Origin: Thermosaccharophagus gerlachensis
GTDB taxonomy: Bacteria > Armatimonadota > Fervidibacteria > Fervidibacterales > Thermosaccharophagaceae
Length of the DNA stretch: 64,000 bases
Assembly: GCA_041538025.1 (NCBI GenBank)
Contig: JBGOEV010000003.1
Location: 1 to 64,000, forward strand
Direction of reading: 5' to 3'
How positions within the stretch are numbered: the first letter of the stretch is position 1; every line of letters begins with the position of its first letter. Shown one piece after another: positions 53,033 to 61,668 of the stretch. Below the pieces are notes generated by a model, which worked only from the letters and a program-made list of their open reading frames with translations, ran no database searches and was not told the DNA's origin. Made by a program: the position numbers and the translations under genes.

Positions 53033-53108
53033 TGGGGCGTGGTGTAACTGGCAACACGCCGGACTTTGGATCCGGAGTTTCCAGGTTCGAGTCCTGGCGC
53101 CCCAGCCA
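53033..53108 (+). tRNA. tRNA-Gln (anticodon UUG)
   Basis: A full cloverleaf is present. The acceptor is TGGGGCG / CGCCCCA, with discriminator G and encoded CCA (53106-53108). The D stem is GTGT/ACAC, the anticodon stem CCGGA/TCCGG with loop CTTTGGA, and the T arm CCAGG-TTCGAGT-CCTGG. The anticodon TTG reads CAA, glutamine. The unpaired-type U1 start is usual for bacterial tRNA-Gln. A TAAAAT lies 23 bases upstream, as also seen before the tRNA-Thr gene. Confidence 0.96.
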
Positions 53109-53196
53109 TTTTTGTTTTATTGACCGTGTCACAACTTTTTAGTGCCATTTTATCTCTGCTAATTCTCTGTGGTGTTGCATATGGGGGTGGCTCAGG

Positions 53197-54165
53197 ATGC
53201 CTGAGATGCCATTGAAGATCTTTACCGGTAATGCTAACCCACAGCTTGCTGAAGCTGTGGCTGAAAACATTGGTGTGCAACTTGGTGAGATACTCGTTGG
53301 GAGGTTTGCCGATGGAGAGGTCAGAGTTCGCATACTGGAGAATGTCAGAGGTGCTGATGTGTTCGTCATTCAGCCAACATGTCCACCAGTGAACGAGAAC
53401 CTTATGGAGTTACTCATCATGATTGATGCGTTTAAGCGCGCATCAGCAGGGCGCATAGTCGCAGTCATGCCATACTATGGGTATGCACGCCAAGACAGGA
53501 AGGCACGCCCAAGAGAACCTATATCAGCAAGGTTGGTTGCAGACCTCCTTATAACTGCAGGTGCTGATAGGGCTTTCGCGATAGACTTGCATGCAGGTCA
53601 AATACAGGGCTTCTTTAACATACCTGTGGACAACTTGCCAGCAGGTCCAATACTTGCAAACTACGTTCGTGAGAAAGGGTTGACTGGTAACAATGTTGTA
53701 GTTGTTTCTCCTGATGTTGGTGGCGTTGAGCGAGCTACGATTTTTGCGCATGCTATAAATGCAGGGTTAGCCATTGTAGCAAAACGTCGCCCAGAGGCGC
53801 AGGAGTGTGAGGTGCTCACAGTCATAGGCAATATCAAAGGCAAGACGGCAATACTCGTTGACGATATGATAGATACGGCTGGGTCAATTACTGCTGCAGC
53901 TAATGCACTTGTTGAGCATGGGGCAAGAGAAATATACGCATGTTGCACACATGCTCTCCTTTCGGGGTCAGCAGTGCAACGGCTCTTAGAATCTCCAATC
54001 GTTGAGGTCGTCGTAACTGACACCATACCAGTTCCAAAGGAGAAGCAAATAGCGAAGCTAACTATACTCTCGGTGGCGGAGCTGTTAGCGGAAGCCATCA
54101 TCAGGATACACGAAAACCGTTCCTTAAGTGAGATCTTGCTCATGCAAGGTTGGAAGGGGAGCTGA
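53197..54165 (+). CDS. prs: Ribose-phosphate pyrophosphokinase (PRPP synthetase)
   Basis: The 322-residue class I PRPP synthetase has the N-terminal KIFTGNANPQLAEA, the ADGEV motif, and the catalytic flexible-loop region YYGYARQDRKARPREPI. The ATP/metal site is AIDLHAGQIQGFF, and the PRPP loop is VDDMIDTAGSI. It makes phosphoribosyl pyrophosphate for nucleotide, His and Trp synthesis. It leads the classic prs-rplY-pth arrangement. Confidence 0.96.
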   Translation: MPEMPLKIFTGNANPQLAEAVAENIGVQLGEILVGRFADGEVRVRILENVRGADVFVIQPTCPPVNENLMELLIMIDAFKRASAGRIVAVMPYYGYARQDRKARPREPISARLVADLLITAGADRAFAIDLHAGQIQGFFNIPVDNLPAGPILANYVREKGLTGNNVVVVSPDVGGVERATIFAHAINAGLAIVAKRRPEAQECEVLTVIGNIKGKTAILVDDMIDTAGSITAAANALVEHGAREIYACCTHALLSGSAVQRLLESPIVEVVVTDTIPVPKEKQIAKLTILSVAELLAEAIIRIHENRSLSEILLMQGWKGS

Positions 54166-54194
54166 TATGAAAAACCTCTGAGGGGGTTGAAACT

Positions 54195-54542
54195 ATGGGT
54201 AGCACAGAAAAAGGAAGTGCTGAACAAACAAAGCAGATAGAACTTGTGGCAGAACCACGCTCCGAGGAGGAGATTGGAAAGAGGCGGGCAAGGAGGCTTA
54301 GGAAGCAAGGCTATGTTACGGCTGTCGTTTACGGTCCTTCAATCAATTCAATCCCGATAAAGATAAAGGCAGTGGACATCAAACGGGCATTTGGCGGGTT
54401 GCCGAAAATCGGTGCTGAGGCAATCTTGAGGCTGAAAACAAAAGATGGCGAGCTACTCCTCAAGACGCTCGTGAAGGAGTTTCAAGTTGACCCATTGAGC
54501 TTACAACTCCTCTCGGTTGACTTCCACGCATATGAGAGTTGA
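54195..54542 (+). CDS. rplY: 50S ribosomal protein L25 (bL25), short form
   Basis: The 115-residue protein matches the 5S-rRNA-binding N-domain of bL25/Ctc. Recognisable are RRLRKQGYVTAVVYG and KEFQVDPLSLQLLSVDFH. The C-terminal TL5/Ctc domain found in longer members is absent, so it is like the E. coli form with an added acidic N-terminal tail of about 25 residues. GAGGGGG precedes the ATG. Its position between prs and pth is typical and supports the call. Confidence 0.9.
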   Translation: MGSTEKGSAEQTKQIELVAEPRSEEEIGKRRARRLRKQGYVTAVVYGPSINSIPIKIKAVDIKRAFGGLPKIGAEAILRLKTKDGELLLKTLVKEFQVDPLSLQLLSVDFHAYES

Positions 54543-54585
54543 GCCTTTAATCAAAGTTGAGCGATTTGGCTGTTAAGGAGTTGCC

Positions 54586-55200
54586 ATGATGCGTAGTTGG
54601 ATAAGGTTCTTTTTTCCTGCGAGTGCTAAGCGGATGCCTGATATTGTTGTGGTCGGGCTTGGCAACCCCGGAAGAGAATACGAAAACACAAGGCACAATG
54701 TTGGTTTCATGGTGGTTGATGAGATTGCGAAAAGGCTTAAAGTGCGCTTCCGCAAGAAGTTATGTTGTGCGCTCGTAGCAATGGCAGAGCATTGCAATAG
54801 GTATCTCATGCTCGCAAAGCCACTCACATTCATGAACTTGAGTGGCGAAGCTGTTAAGTGCATTGTGCATCACTTAAGCTTGCCCCTTGATCATCTCCTC
54901 ATCGTGCTTGATGATGCCAACTTGCCGCTTGGGAAGATACGGATACGTCCGTCTGGCAGTCATGGTGGGCATAAAGGGCTTAAGTCAGTTATTGATGCTT
55001 TAGGAACTGAGGCTATCTCAAGGTTGCGCGTGGGTATTGGAGCACCAAAGCAAGGCATTGACATGGTTAGCTTCGTCTTATCGCCATTTGATGCTCACGA
55101 GGAAGAACTTATAAGGGAAGCAATCGCGAGGGCTACAGAAGCTGTTTTAGCTTGTCTTGTGGAGGGTTTGGAGAAGGCAATGAGCAAGTTTAATGTGTGA
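54586..55200 (+). CDS. pth: Peptidyl-tRNA hydrolase
   Basis: The 204-residue protein has VVGLGNPGREYENTRHNVGFM with the catalytic His and the substrate Asn nearby. LAKPLTFMNLSGEAV, DDANLPLGKIRIRPSG and SHGGHKGLKS follow. It frees peptidyl-tRNAs that drop off ribosomes. The start ATG 54586 follows AAGGAG by 6 bases and gives a 16-residue basic, aromatic N-terminal extension before the conserved domain. It ends 4 bases from the convergent MobA-like gene. Confidence 0.95.
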   Translation: MMRSWIRFFFPASAKRMPDIVVVGLGNPGREYENTRHNVGFMVVDEIAKRLKVRFRKKLCCALVAMAEHCNRYLMLAKPLTFMNLSGEAVKCIVHHLSLPLDHLLIVLDDANLPLGKIRIRPSGSHGGHKGLKSVIDALGTEAISRLRVGIGAPKQGIDMVSFVLSPFDAHEEELIREAIARATEAVLACLVEGLEKAMSKFNV

Positions 55201-55204
55201 GTTT

Positions 55205-56059
55205 TTAGCTTTGTTCAGAGGAGCAGATTCTCCTTGCGTGTTCAAGTTGCTCTGGCTCATCCACATCAAAGGCTAATTCGGCAGCATCCGTCACAAACAC
55301 AAAAACACTGCATTGAAGCAGTTGTTCAGCTTTCATCCTCAGCTCGTCCACGGTGAGCAATCCGAAAGGTAGCTTGAGTAGTATTTTCAAGCCGAGCATC
55401 TTAGCAAGTCTCCATAACGACTTTCTTGCTGCTATTGCTTCCTGAGCCATCCTCTCAACCCTATCAAGCACTTGCCACCTTACAAGCATGCAATTGCCAC
55501 CTGTGTATGCGCCATCTCTCAACCTGCCGATAGTGCGCCTGCACTTCCCGAAGGCTTCTTCAAAAGCAACCATAGGGACTATCGGATAGACTATGTCAGC
55601 ACCGCTTGATAGTCCTTCCCTAACGAACAAGTCAATCAAATCGCCACGAATGAAGGGCATGTCACCAGCTACGAAAAGGATATGCTCGGTTGGGTGGTGC
55701 AATTGTGAAAGGGCGCTTTTTATGTTTCCCCACAACGAGCCAGTATCAGCAATTAGCGTAAGGCGCTCACATTGAGCATCTTGGCGAACAAGATGGTGTA
55801 GCTCATGCGGTGTCACGATCAAGATGTTGCGCACTAATGTAGCGTTGAGCAAAGCTTTAATGACCCTCATAATTATTGGCTTTCCGCACACTGTCGCAAC
55901 AACCTTTGAAACGAGTTTTTCCGACTGCGCAACCTTATCACCAACACCGCCAGCGAGTATAACAGCGTCAACAGTAGCAAGCGATGAATTCAATTCAACA
56001 TCACTCCCGATGCCATAGCATCGGCTTCCACCATTGGCTGCTAATAGCCAAGTTAACAC
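55205..56059 (-). CDS. MobA-like nucleotidyltransferase
   Basis: The 284-residue GT-A fold protein has VDAVILAGGVGDKVAQSEKL at about 30-49, a variant of the LAGGxSxRMGxxK signature. GKPIIMRVIKALL and the metal-site VAGDMPFIRGDLID follow. MobA-type enzymes transfer GMP or CMP onto molybdopterin or onto other small phosphates. The altered signature (no RMG) means the substrate is uncertain. The C-terminus ends with ELAFDVDEPEQLE, a motif seen in MobA-like proteins. The GTG start follows AAGGA. The 75-base upstream gap is divergent with the mrp gene. Confidence 0.8.
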   Translation of the reverse strand: MLTWLLAANGGSRCYGIGSDVELNSSLATVDAVILAGGVGDKVAQSEKLVSKVVATVCGKPIIMRVIKALLNATLVRNILIVTPHELHHLVRQDAQCERLTLIADTGSLWGNIKSALSQLHHPTEHILFVAGDMPFIRGDLIDLFVREGLSSGADIVYPIVPMVAFEEAFGKCRRTIGRLRDGAYTGGNCMLVRWQVLDRVERMAQEAIAARKSLWRLAKMLGLKILLKLPFGLLTVDELRMKAEQLLQCSVFVFVTDAAELAFDVDEPEQLEHARRICSSEQS

Positions 56060-56134
56060 AATTTCCTTTTGCGTGCGCTATGATGAGTTTTGCTTTGAGC
56101 GCACAATCGGGATGCGAATGGGTGATTTAGTTCT

Positions 56135-57187
56135 ATGTCGTATGAAGCACTTCGTGAGCAAGTTCTTACAGCTCTCAGTAAGGTCGTAGACCCAGAGTTG
56201 AGGCGCGATATCGTTAGTGCTGGCATGGTTAAGGATGTGCATATTGATGGTGGTTTCGTTAAGTTCACACTTGAGTTAACGACGCCAGCATGCCCGTTGC
56301 GCGAATATCTCGTTACTGCTGCAAGGCAAGCTGTTGAGTCTTTGGAATGGGTAGAAAAAGTTGAAGTGGATGTGACTGCAAGAGTCCCACAGCAGGTTCG
56401 TTCAAAGGCATCCATGCCGTTGGTCAAAAACATCATTGCCGTCGGGAGCGGTAAAGGAGGGGTCGGTAAGACAACTGTAGCAGTTAATATTGCTGTAGCC
56501 TTGTCACAGATGGGCGCAAAAGTTGGTTTGCTTGATGGTGACATATACGGACCGAATGTGCCAAGGATGCTCGGTGTTCAGGGTCAACCTAAAATAGTTG
56601 GTGGTAAGTTGATGCCTTTGAGCAGTTGGGGGATAAGGGTCATGTCAATCGGCTTTTTCATAGACCCAGATACACCAGTGATATGGCGTGGACCGATGCT
56701 TCACAAGGCGGTTGAGCAATTGCTATGCGAAGTTGAGTGGGGTGAACTTGATTACTTGTTTGTTGACTTACCGCCGGGGACAGGCGATGTGCAGATAAGC
56801 CTAACGCAGCTTATTGAACTTGCAGGCGCCGTCATCGTCACAACACCTCAAGATGTAGCGCTTTATGATGCTTTGAAGAGCATCTCTATGTTTGAAAAGA
56901 CAAAGACACCCATCCTCGGTATCGTTGAGAACATGAGTTATTTTGTCTGCCCAAACTGCGGTCATCGCACCGAGATGTTTCCACGCAAGAGCGTTGAGGA
57001 TGAATGTGCGAAGCGAAAGATACGCTATCTTGGCTCAATACCGTTTTCACCCGAACTCTCAGTTGGCAGTGACATTGGAAAACCAATAGTTGTAGCAGAA
57101 CCACACTCACAGGTAGCTATCGCGCTCTATGAAGTAGCGAAGCAAGTGGCAGCGTCAGTGAGCATTACAGCTCTATCGCAATCGTGA
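56135..57187 (+). CDS. mrp: Mrp/NBP35 family Fe-S cluster carrier ATPase
   Basis: The 350-residue protein has an N-terminal MIP18/DUF59 domain (VLTALSKVVDPELRRDIVSAGMV). A P-loop ATPase follows, with the deviant Walker A GSGKGGVGKTT near residue 105, and a CPNC motif late in the protein (YFVCPNCGH) that binds a bridging Fe-S cluster in dimers. It moves iron-sulfur clusters to apoproteins. GGGTGA precedes the ATG. Fe-S users nearby include the molybdenum hydroxylase and radical SAM proteins, but this is a housekeeping gene. Confidence 0.94.
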   Translation: MSYEALREQVLTALSKVVDPELRRDIVSAGMVKDVHIDGGFVKFTLELTTPACPLREYLVTAARQAVESLEWVEKVEVDVTARVPQQVRSKASMPLVKNIIAVGSGKGGVGKTTVAVNIAVALSQMGAKVGLLDGDIYGPNVPRMLGVQGQPKIVGGKLMPLSSWGIRVMSIGFFIDPDTPVIWRGPMLHKAVEQLLCEVEWGELDYLFVDLPPGTGDVQISLTQLIELAGAVIVTTPQDVALYDALKSISMFEKTKTPILGIVENMSYFVCPNCGHRTEMFPRKSVEDECAKRKIRYLGSIPFSPELSVGSDIGKPIVVAEPHSQVAIALYEVAKQVAASVSITALSQS

Positions 57188-57231
57188 TCCAAACAACCTC
57201 ACATAAGGCAAGCCTTTAAGTGTCAGCATGC

Positions 57232-57259
57232 TTTACAACCTACTCTTGTGCGATATAAA
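57232..57259 (+). promoter_or_regulatory. Candidate sigma70-type promoter for the sugar-binding lipoprotein gene
   Basis: TTTACA at 57232-57237 is followed after 16 bases by TATAAA at 57254-57259. Transcription would start near 57266, giving a leader of about 60 bases that contains the 17-base palindrome. This is consensus similarity by eye. Confidence 0.5.
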
Positions 57260-57296
57260 TCCTAAGCGGCAAAGGGAAACAAAGGGCGTTGTAAAT

Positions 57297-57313
57297 CTTG
57301 GTTGGCAACCAAG
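57297..57313. promoter_or_regulatory. Perfect 17-base palindrome overlapping the ribosome binding site
   Basis: CTTGGTTG-G-CAACCAAG is an 8-base perfect inverted repeat around one central base. It lies about 38 bases downstream of the candidate -10 element and its right arm runs into AAGGGG, the ribosome binding site of the lipoprotein gene. It could be an operator for a dimeric repressor, or an RNA hairpin that hides the ribosome site. No regulator gene is adjacent. Confidence 0.6.
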
Positions 57314-57324
57314 GGGTGGTTGCA

Positions 57325-58338
57325 ATGCGCAATGTAACGAGGCTTATACGGTGGTATCATCTGCTTCCTGTTTGCGTTGTTCTCTTCGGGATAATGCTGG
57401 CAGTTGGGTGCAGAAGCGGTGGGAAGCAAGGTCTGGGAAGCAAACCTGCGAAGGTGGAAGGTTACAGGATAGCAGTCGTGCCAAAGGGTGTAGCGTTTGA
57501 TTTTTGGCTGGCTGTAAAAGCTGGTGCGGAGGCAGCAGCTAAGGAAGAGGGTGCTAAGGTGATATGGCGCGGTCCTGCTGATGAGACCCAGATTGAGGTT
57601 CAAAAGTCAATCATTGAGAACCTGATAACACAGCGTGTTGATGCTATAGTGATGGCTGCATGTGATGAGAAGGCTTTGGTGCCAACAGTCAAGAAGGCTC
57701 TTAACGCTGGCATACCTGTGATCACTATTGATTCGGGTTTGAATCCAGATATATCGCTTTGTTTCATAGCCACTGATAACATTAAAGCTGCAAGGAAAGC
57801 TGCCGATGTTCTCGCAAAGCTTATAGGCTATGAGGGTGAAGTTGGCTTGATACCGTTCATAAAAGGTGCTGCAACATCAAATCAGCGTGAGCAAGGCTTT
57901 AAGGAAGGATTGAAGAAGTATCCGAAGATAAAGCTTGTGAGCGTCCTCTATTCTCAAAGCGATGCCACAATAGGCATGCAAGTTACAGAGAACATGCTCA
58001 CAGCCCACCCGAACATAAAAGGCATATTCGCTGCAAACGAACCTGGTGCGATAGGTTGTGCGAGAGTGCTTGAGCAAAGGGGTCTTAAAGGCAAGGTTAA
58101 GCTTGTTGCCTTTGATGCAGCGCCAACTGAAATTGAAGCATTGAAGTCTGGGACAATACAAGCCCTCATCGTCCAGAACCCGTTTAAGATGGGTTACTTG
58201 GGCGTAAAGATGGCTGTGAAGGCAATCAAAGGCGAGAAGATTGAAACAAAGCGCATTGATACTGGTTCAACTGTTGTGACGATGGAAAACTTCCACAAAC
58301 CAGATGTGCAGAAGCTACTCTTCCCACCAAAGGGTTGA
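57325..58338 (+). CDS. Periplasmic sugar-binding lipoprotein (Peripla_BP_4 type)
   Basis: The 337-residue protein has a lipoprotein signal (hydrophobic VCVVLFGIMLAVGC, lipidated Cys near residue 29). It then has a ribose-binding-protein fold with YRIAVVPKGVAFDFW, AIVMAACDEKALVPTVKKAL, GIPVITIDSG and GIFAANEPGAIG. It would bind a sugar or related ligand for an ABC importer or receptor. No permease or ATPase gene follows; tatC is next. It is therefore an orphan binding protein, as far as the window shows. ATG 57325 has AAGGGG upstream; the in-frame codon at 57298 is less likely. Confidence 0.88.
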   Translation: MRNVTRLIRWYHLLPVCVVLFGIMLAVGCRSGGKQGLGSKPAKVEGYRIAVVPKGVAFDFWLAVKAGAEAAAKEEGAKVIWRGPADETQIEVQKSIIENLITQRVDAIVMAACDEKALVPTVKKALNAGIPVITIDSGLNPDISLCFIATDNIKAARKAADVLAKLIGYEGEVGLIPFIKGAATSNQREQGFKEGLKKYPKIKLVSVLYSQSDATIGMQVTENMLTAHPNIKGIFAANEPGAIGCARVLEQRGLKGKVKLVAFDAAPTEIEALKSGTIQALIVQNPFKMGYLGVKMAVKAIKGEKIETKRIDTGSTVVTMENFHKPDVQKLLFPPKG

Positions 58339-58393
58339 TAGGGGTTAGTTACACCTTGGTGGCTGTGTCCACATTTTGCCATGTGGGTGTTAG

Positions 58394-59305
58394 GTGATGG
58401 ATTGCAAGGACGCTTTTGAAGAAAGGTTTGATAGCCAAAACAGTTCAAGCGGTGATAGCAACACTGCATCAGAAGTGACAGGTAGTGGAGTGCATAACGA
58501 ATCTAACGAATCTATTGATGTTGCTGACCAAGAAGCACAGCTGAAGCAAACGAAAACCAAAAAGCGTCGCAGGCGTCGCCCACCACCCAACCCGATGAAG
58601 GAGATGACATTCATTGAGCATTTGGCGGAGCTGAGGGCGCGCCTCATACGCTGTTTCATCTACGCAGCTATTGGGTGCGTTATAGGGTGGTATCAGTATG
58701 AACGCATCTGGGAGATAATAGTCAAGCCGATAAAGCCAGCGATGGAGAAGTATTCTATGCCACTTGTTTTCACATCAATCTTTGAGCCATTGCTTTTTAG
58801 GCTTCAGCTTTCGGTAGTGGCTGGGGTTGCCATAATGGCGCCATTGATACTGTATGAGGTTGTCGCTTTCATATGGCCCGGGCTCTTGCCACATGAGAAA
58901 CGCTTCGCAAGGATCTTGATGCCGTTCTCAATAGTCCTCTTCATTGGTGGCATAGTGACAGCTTATGTCCTCATACCAATTGCAGCCCTGTTCATGCTCC
59001 GTTTTCTCCCAAAGGATGCACAGGTGCTCAACTTCGTCAGGCTTTATGTTTGGTCCGTTGCTAAGATAGCACTTGCAATGGGCTTCATATTCCAAATGCC
59101 ACTTGTCTTCATGATGCTCGCCAAGATGGGTCTGGTCACATCAAAGACATTGATAAGCAAATGGCGTCATGCCACCATCGCAATCTTGGGCGTGAGCGCA
59201 ATAGTCACACCAACAATAGACCCCCTTAACATGCTCCTACTTGCGTTGCCTATCTTGTTCCTTTACATCCTCAGCATCATCCTTGTTTTCTGGGTGGAGC
59301 GCTGA
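58394..59305 (+). CDS. tatC: Sec-independent protein translocase TatC
   Basis: The 303-residue protein has six membrane segments and the TatC signature MTFIEHLAELRARLIRCF (about 74-91). The conserved FEPLLFRLQLSVVAG and YEVVAFIWPGLLPHEKR follow. It recognises twin-arginine signal peptides. The first 70 residues are an unusual hydrophilic Ser/Asn/Asp-rich then Lys/Arg-rich cytoplasmic tail (TKTKKRRRRRPPP), absent from typical TatC. GTG 58394 or ATG 58397 is the start. tatA/B are not in the window. The stop overlaps the helicase start by one base (TGATGA). Confidence 0.94.
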   Translation: MMDCKDAFEERFDSQNSSSGDSNTASEVTGSGVHNESNESIDVADQEAQLKQTKTKKRRRRRPPPNPMKEMTFIEHLAELRARLIRCFIYAAIGCVIGWYQYERIWEIIVKPIKPAMEKYSMPLVFTSIFEPLLFRLQLSVVAGVAIMAPLILYEVVAFIWPGLLPHEKRFARILMPFSIVLFIGGIVTAYVLIPIAALFMLRFLPKDAQVLNFVRLYVWSVAKIALAMGFIFQMPLVFMMLAKMGLVTSKTLISKWRHATIAILGVSAIVTPTIDPLNMLLLALPILFLYILSIILVFWVER

Positions 59306-61668
59306 TGAATGCGTCTTCATGGGAACAGCTGCTAAAAGAGATCCGCCAGCAAAGGTGGTATCGCAACCAAATAAAGCACGTTGAATTGCTTGGCAGAAGG
59401 GAGGCACAATACGCTGTGCCCTCCTCACCTATTTACCCGACTGTCATTGAAGCGTTGAAGCGTATAGGCATTGAGAAGCTATATCGCCATCAGGCTCAAG
59501 CTATTGATGCAATCAACATGGGTGAGCATGTGATTGTTGCGACCACGACAGCTTCTGGGAAGACGCTTTGTTACAACATACCTGTCTTGAGCAAGCTCCT
59601 CTCAGACAGGAATGCAACTGCATTCTACATCTTTCCTACAAAGGCACTCGCTCAAGATCAGTTGAGGAAACTATGTGAGCTTGGGCTTGGTTTTCTTATC
59701 ACAGCACAAACTTATGATGGTGACACACCGCTCAGCCACCGAAGGCACATAAGGGAAAACTGCAGACTCATTTTCACGAACCCTGATATGCTTCACTGTG
59801 CCATATTGCCGAACCATCACTTGTGGCGTAAATTCATAAGCAATCTCAAGTTCGTCGTCCTTGACGAGCTACATGTCTACAGTGGCATTTTTGGGATGCA
59901 TATGGCATCAATTATAAGGCGCTTAAGGAGGTTGTGTGAGCTTTATGGCTCTAAACCCCAGTTCATATGCACATCAGCCACTATAGGCAACCCACATGAG
60001 TTTTCACGCAACTTGCTCGGTGTTGAGTGCACTGTCATCTCAGATGACACAGCACCGTTTCCGGGAAAGACATTCGTCTTATGGGAACCACCAGTGCTGG
60101 CAAACGGTGTTAGGGTTAGAGCAAGCGTGGAGGCAGCTCGCCTCCTCATCTTCATGATGGAAAGAGGCATTAGAACGATAGTGTTTGTCCAATCAAGAGC
60201 TACAGCTGAGCTACTCCTGCGCTATGTGAGGGAGGAGTTGGCGAAGCATAACCCGAGCTTATGCAATAAGGTTATCTCCTACCGTGCTGGCTACCTGCCA
60301 CATGAAAGGAGAGCGATTGAGCGGAAGCTGTTTGATGGTGAGCTAATGGCAGTTATAGCTACGACAGCGCTTGAGCTGGGGATTGATATCGGTCACTTGA
60401 GTGCTGCCATAATCGTTGGTTACCCAGGTAGCATAGCAAGCACGATGCAGCAGGCGGGTAGAGCAGGCAGAGTGGAAGAAGGCATTGCATTCTTTGTTGC
60501 AACTGGAAACCCAGTTGACCAATACATCGTCAACCATCCGCAATACCTCTTCAGCAAGGGCGCTGAGGATGTGCTTATCAGCGCAACCAACCCTTACATA
60601 CTTGCTTCGCATCTATTGTGTGCAGCGTATGAGCACCCAGTGAGTGAAAGCGATAACAAGCATTTTGGCTTAAAAGGTTATGCTCTCCTTGAAACCCTCT
60701 TAGAGCGTGAAAGGCATCTGCGGAAAACCGAGAGCATGACCGAAGGGGAAACAAAGGTTTGGTATCTTTGGGTTGGCAAGGAACGCCCACATGACTCTAT
60801 CAGCATAAGGTCAATTACAGGTTGCAATTACGAGATACGAGATGTGACCAAGGGCTACTCGCTCATAGGCATCGTTGATGAAGTTAGAGCGTTCACAACG
60901 ATCCACGAAGGCGCAATTTATTTGCATGCTGGCGAAGCCTACCGAATTACCTCGCTTGATATAAAAAACCGTGTTGCCCTCGCAGTCCCGTTTGATGGTG
61001 ATGAATACACAGTCACTTTGGAGCAAGCTGATGTGAGCATAGTTAAGCACTCCAAGGAAATAAGGAGAGGGCTGATGAAGGCATACCTTGGCGAGGTCAC
61101 CATATCGCAGAGGGTCTTAGGATACAAGCGCTTAAAGATGCACACAGAGCAAGTGCTTGAGGTTAGTAGACTTAACCTGCCAGAAACCAGATATGAAACG
61201 GTAGCCCTCTGGATTACATTAGACGGACGGTTGCTTATGAAGCTTAACGAAAGAGGCTTTGATATGGGTGGGTCACTACATGCAGCGGAGCATGCCTTAA
61301 TAGCCCTTATGCCATTGGTGACACCTTGTGACCGAAAAGACATAGGTGGTGTCTCGTATTTGCATAATGCACAAACTCATCAGGCTACCATCTTCATCTA
61401 CGACGGCTATCCCGGTGGCGCAGGGTTTAGCGAGGCTGCATTTGAACAGCTTGAGGAATTCATCGCAAGAACAGCGGAGATGATTAAAAGCTGTCAGTGC
61501 AAGGATGGATGCCCTTCATGTGTTCAATCACCATCCTGTGCAAATAATAACCAGCCTTTAGACAAGCGTGGTGCAGTTGCACTCCTTGAAGGGTTGCTCG
61601 GACAGAAAACTTTTGAGATAAAGCGATACCACATTAGCGATGCTCGGAGGAAAGCTTTTTATGGGTAG
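59305..61668 (+). CDS. MrfA/Hrq1-like DEAH-type helicase with DUF1998 zinc domain
   Basis: The 787-residue SF2 helicase has ATTASGKTLCYN (motif I), VVLDELHVYSG (motif II), CTSATIGNP (motif III), and ATTALELGIDIG and MQQAGRAGR (motifs V and VI). The C-terminal DUF1998 region has a four-Cys cluster CQCKDGCPSCVQSPSC, the metal site of MrfA (YprA). Bacillus MrfA repairs mitomycin C damage independently of UvrABC; the fungal counterpart is Hrq1. The ATG overlaps the tatC stop. The next gene starts 8 bases before its stop. Confidence 0.92.
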   Translation: MNASSWEQLLKEIRQQRWYRNQIKHVELLGRREAQYAVPSSPIYPTVIEALKRIGIEKLYRHQAQAIDAINMGEHVIVATTTASGKTLCYNIPVLSKLLSDRNATAFYIFPTKALAQDQLRKLCELGLGFLITAQTYDGDTPLSHRRHIRENCRLIFTNPDMLHCAILPNHHLWRKFISNLKFVVLDELHVYSGIFGMHMASIIRRLRRLCELYGSKPQFICTSATIGNPHEFSRNLLGVECTVISDDTAPFPGKTFVLWEPPVLANGVRVRASVEAARLLIFMMERGIRTIVFVQSRATAELLLRYVREELAKHNPSLCNKVISYRAGYLPHERRAIERKLFDGELMAVIATTALELGIDIGHLSAAIIVGYPGSIASTMQQAGRAGRVEEGIAFFVATGNPVDQYIVNHPQYLFSKGAEDVLISATNPYILASHLLCAAYEHPVSESDNKHFGLKGYALLETLLERERHLRKTESMTEGETKVWYLWVGKERPHDSISIRSITGCNYEIRDVTKGYSLIGIVDEVRAFTTIHEGAIYLHAGEAYRITSLDIKNRVALAVPFDGDEYTVTLEQADVSIVKHSKEIRRGLMKAYLGEVTISQRVLGYKRLKMHTEQVLEVSRLNLPETRYETVALWITLDGRLLMKLNERGFDMGGSLHAAEHALIALMPLVTPCDRKDIGGVSYLHNAQTHQATIFIYDGYPGGAGFSEAAFEQLEEFIARTAEMIKSCQCKDGCPSCVQSPSCANNNQPLDKRGAVALLEGLLGQKTFEIKRYHISDARRKAFYG

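Noticed and set aside
52854..53280. Minus-strand frames with GLEPGNSG and RQDSNLETPD motifs over tRNA-Gln
   Set aside because: These are the well-known false proteins read from the antisense strand of tRNA genes.
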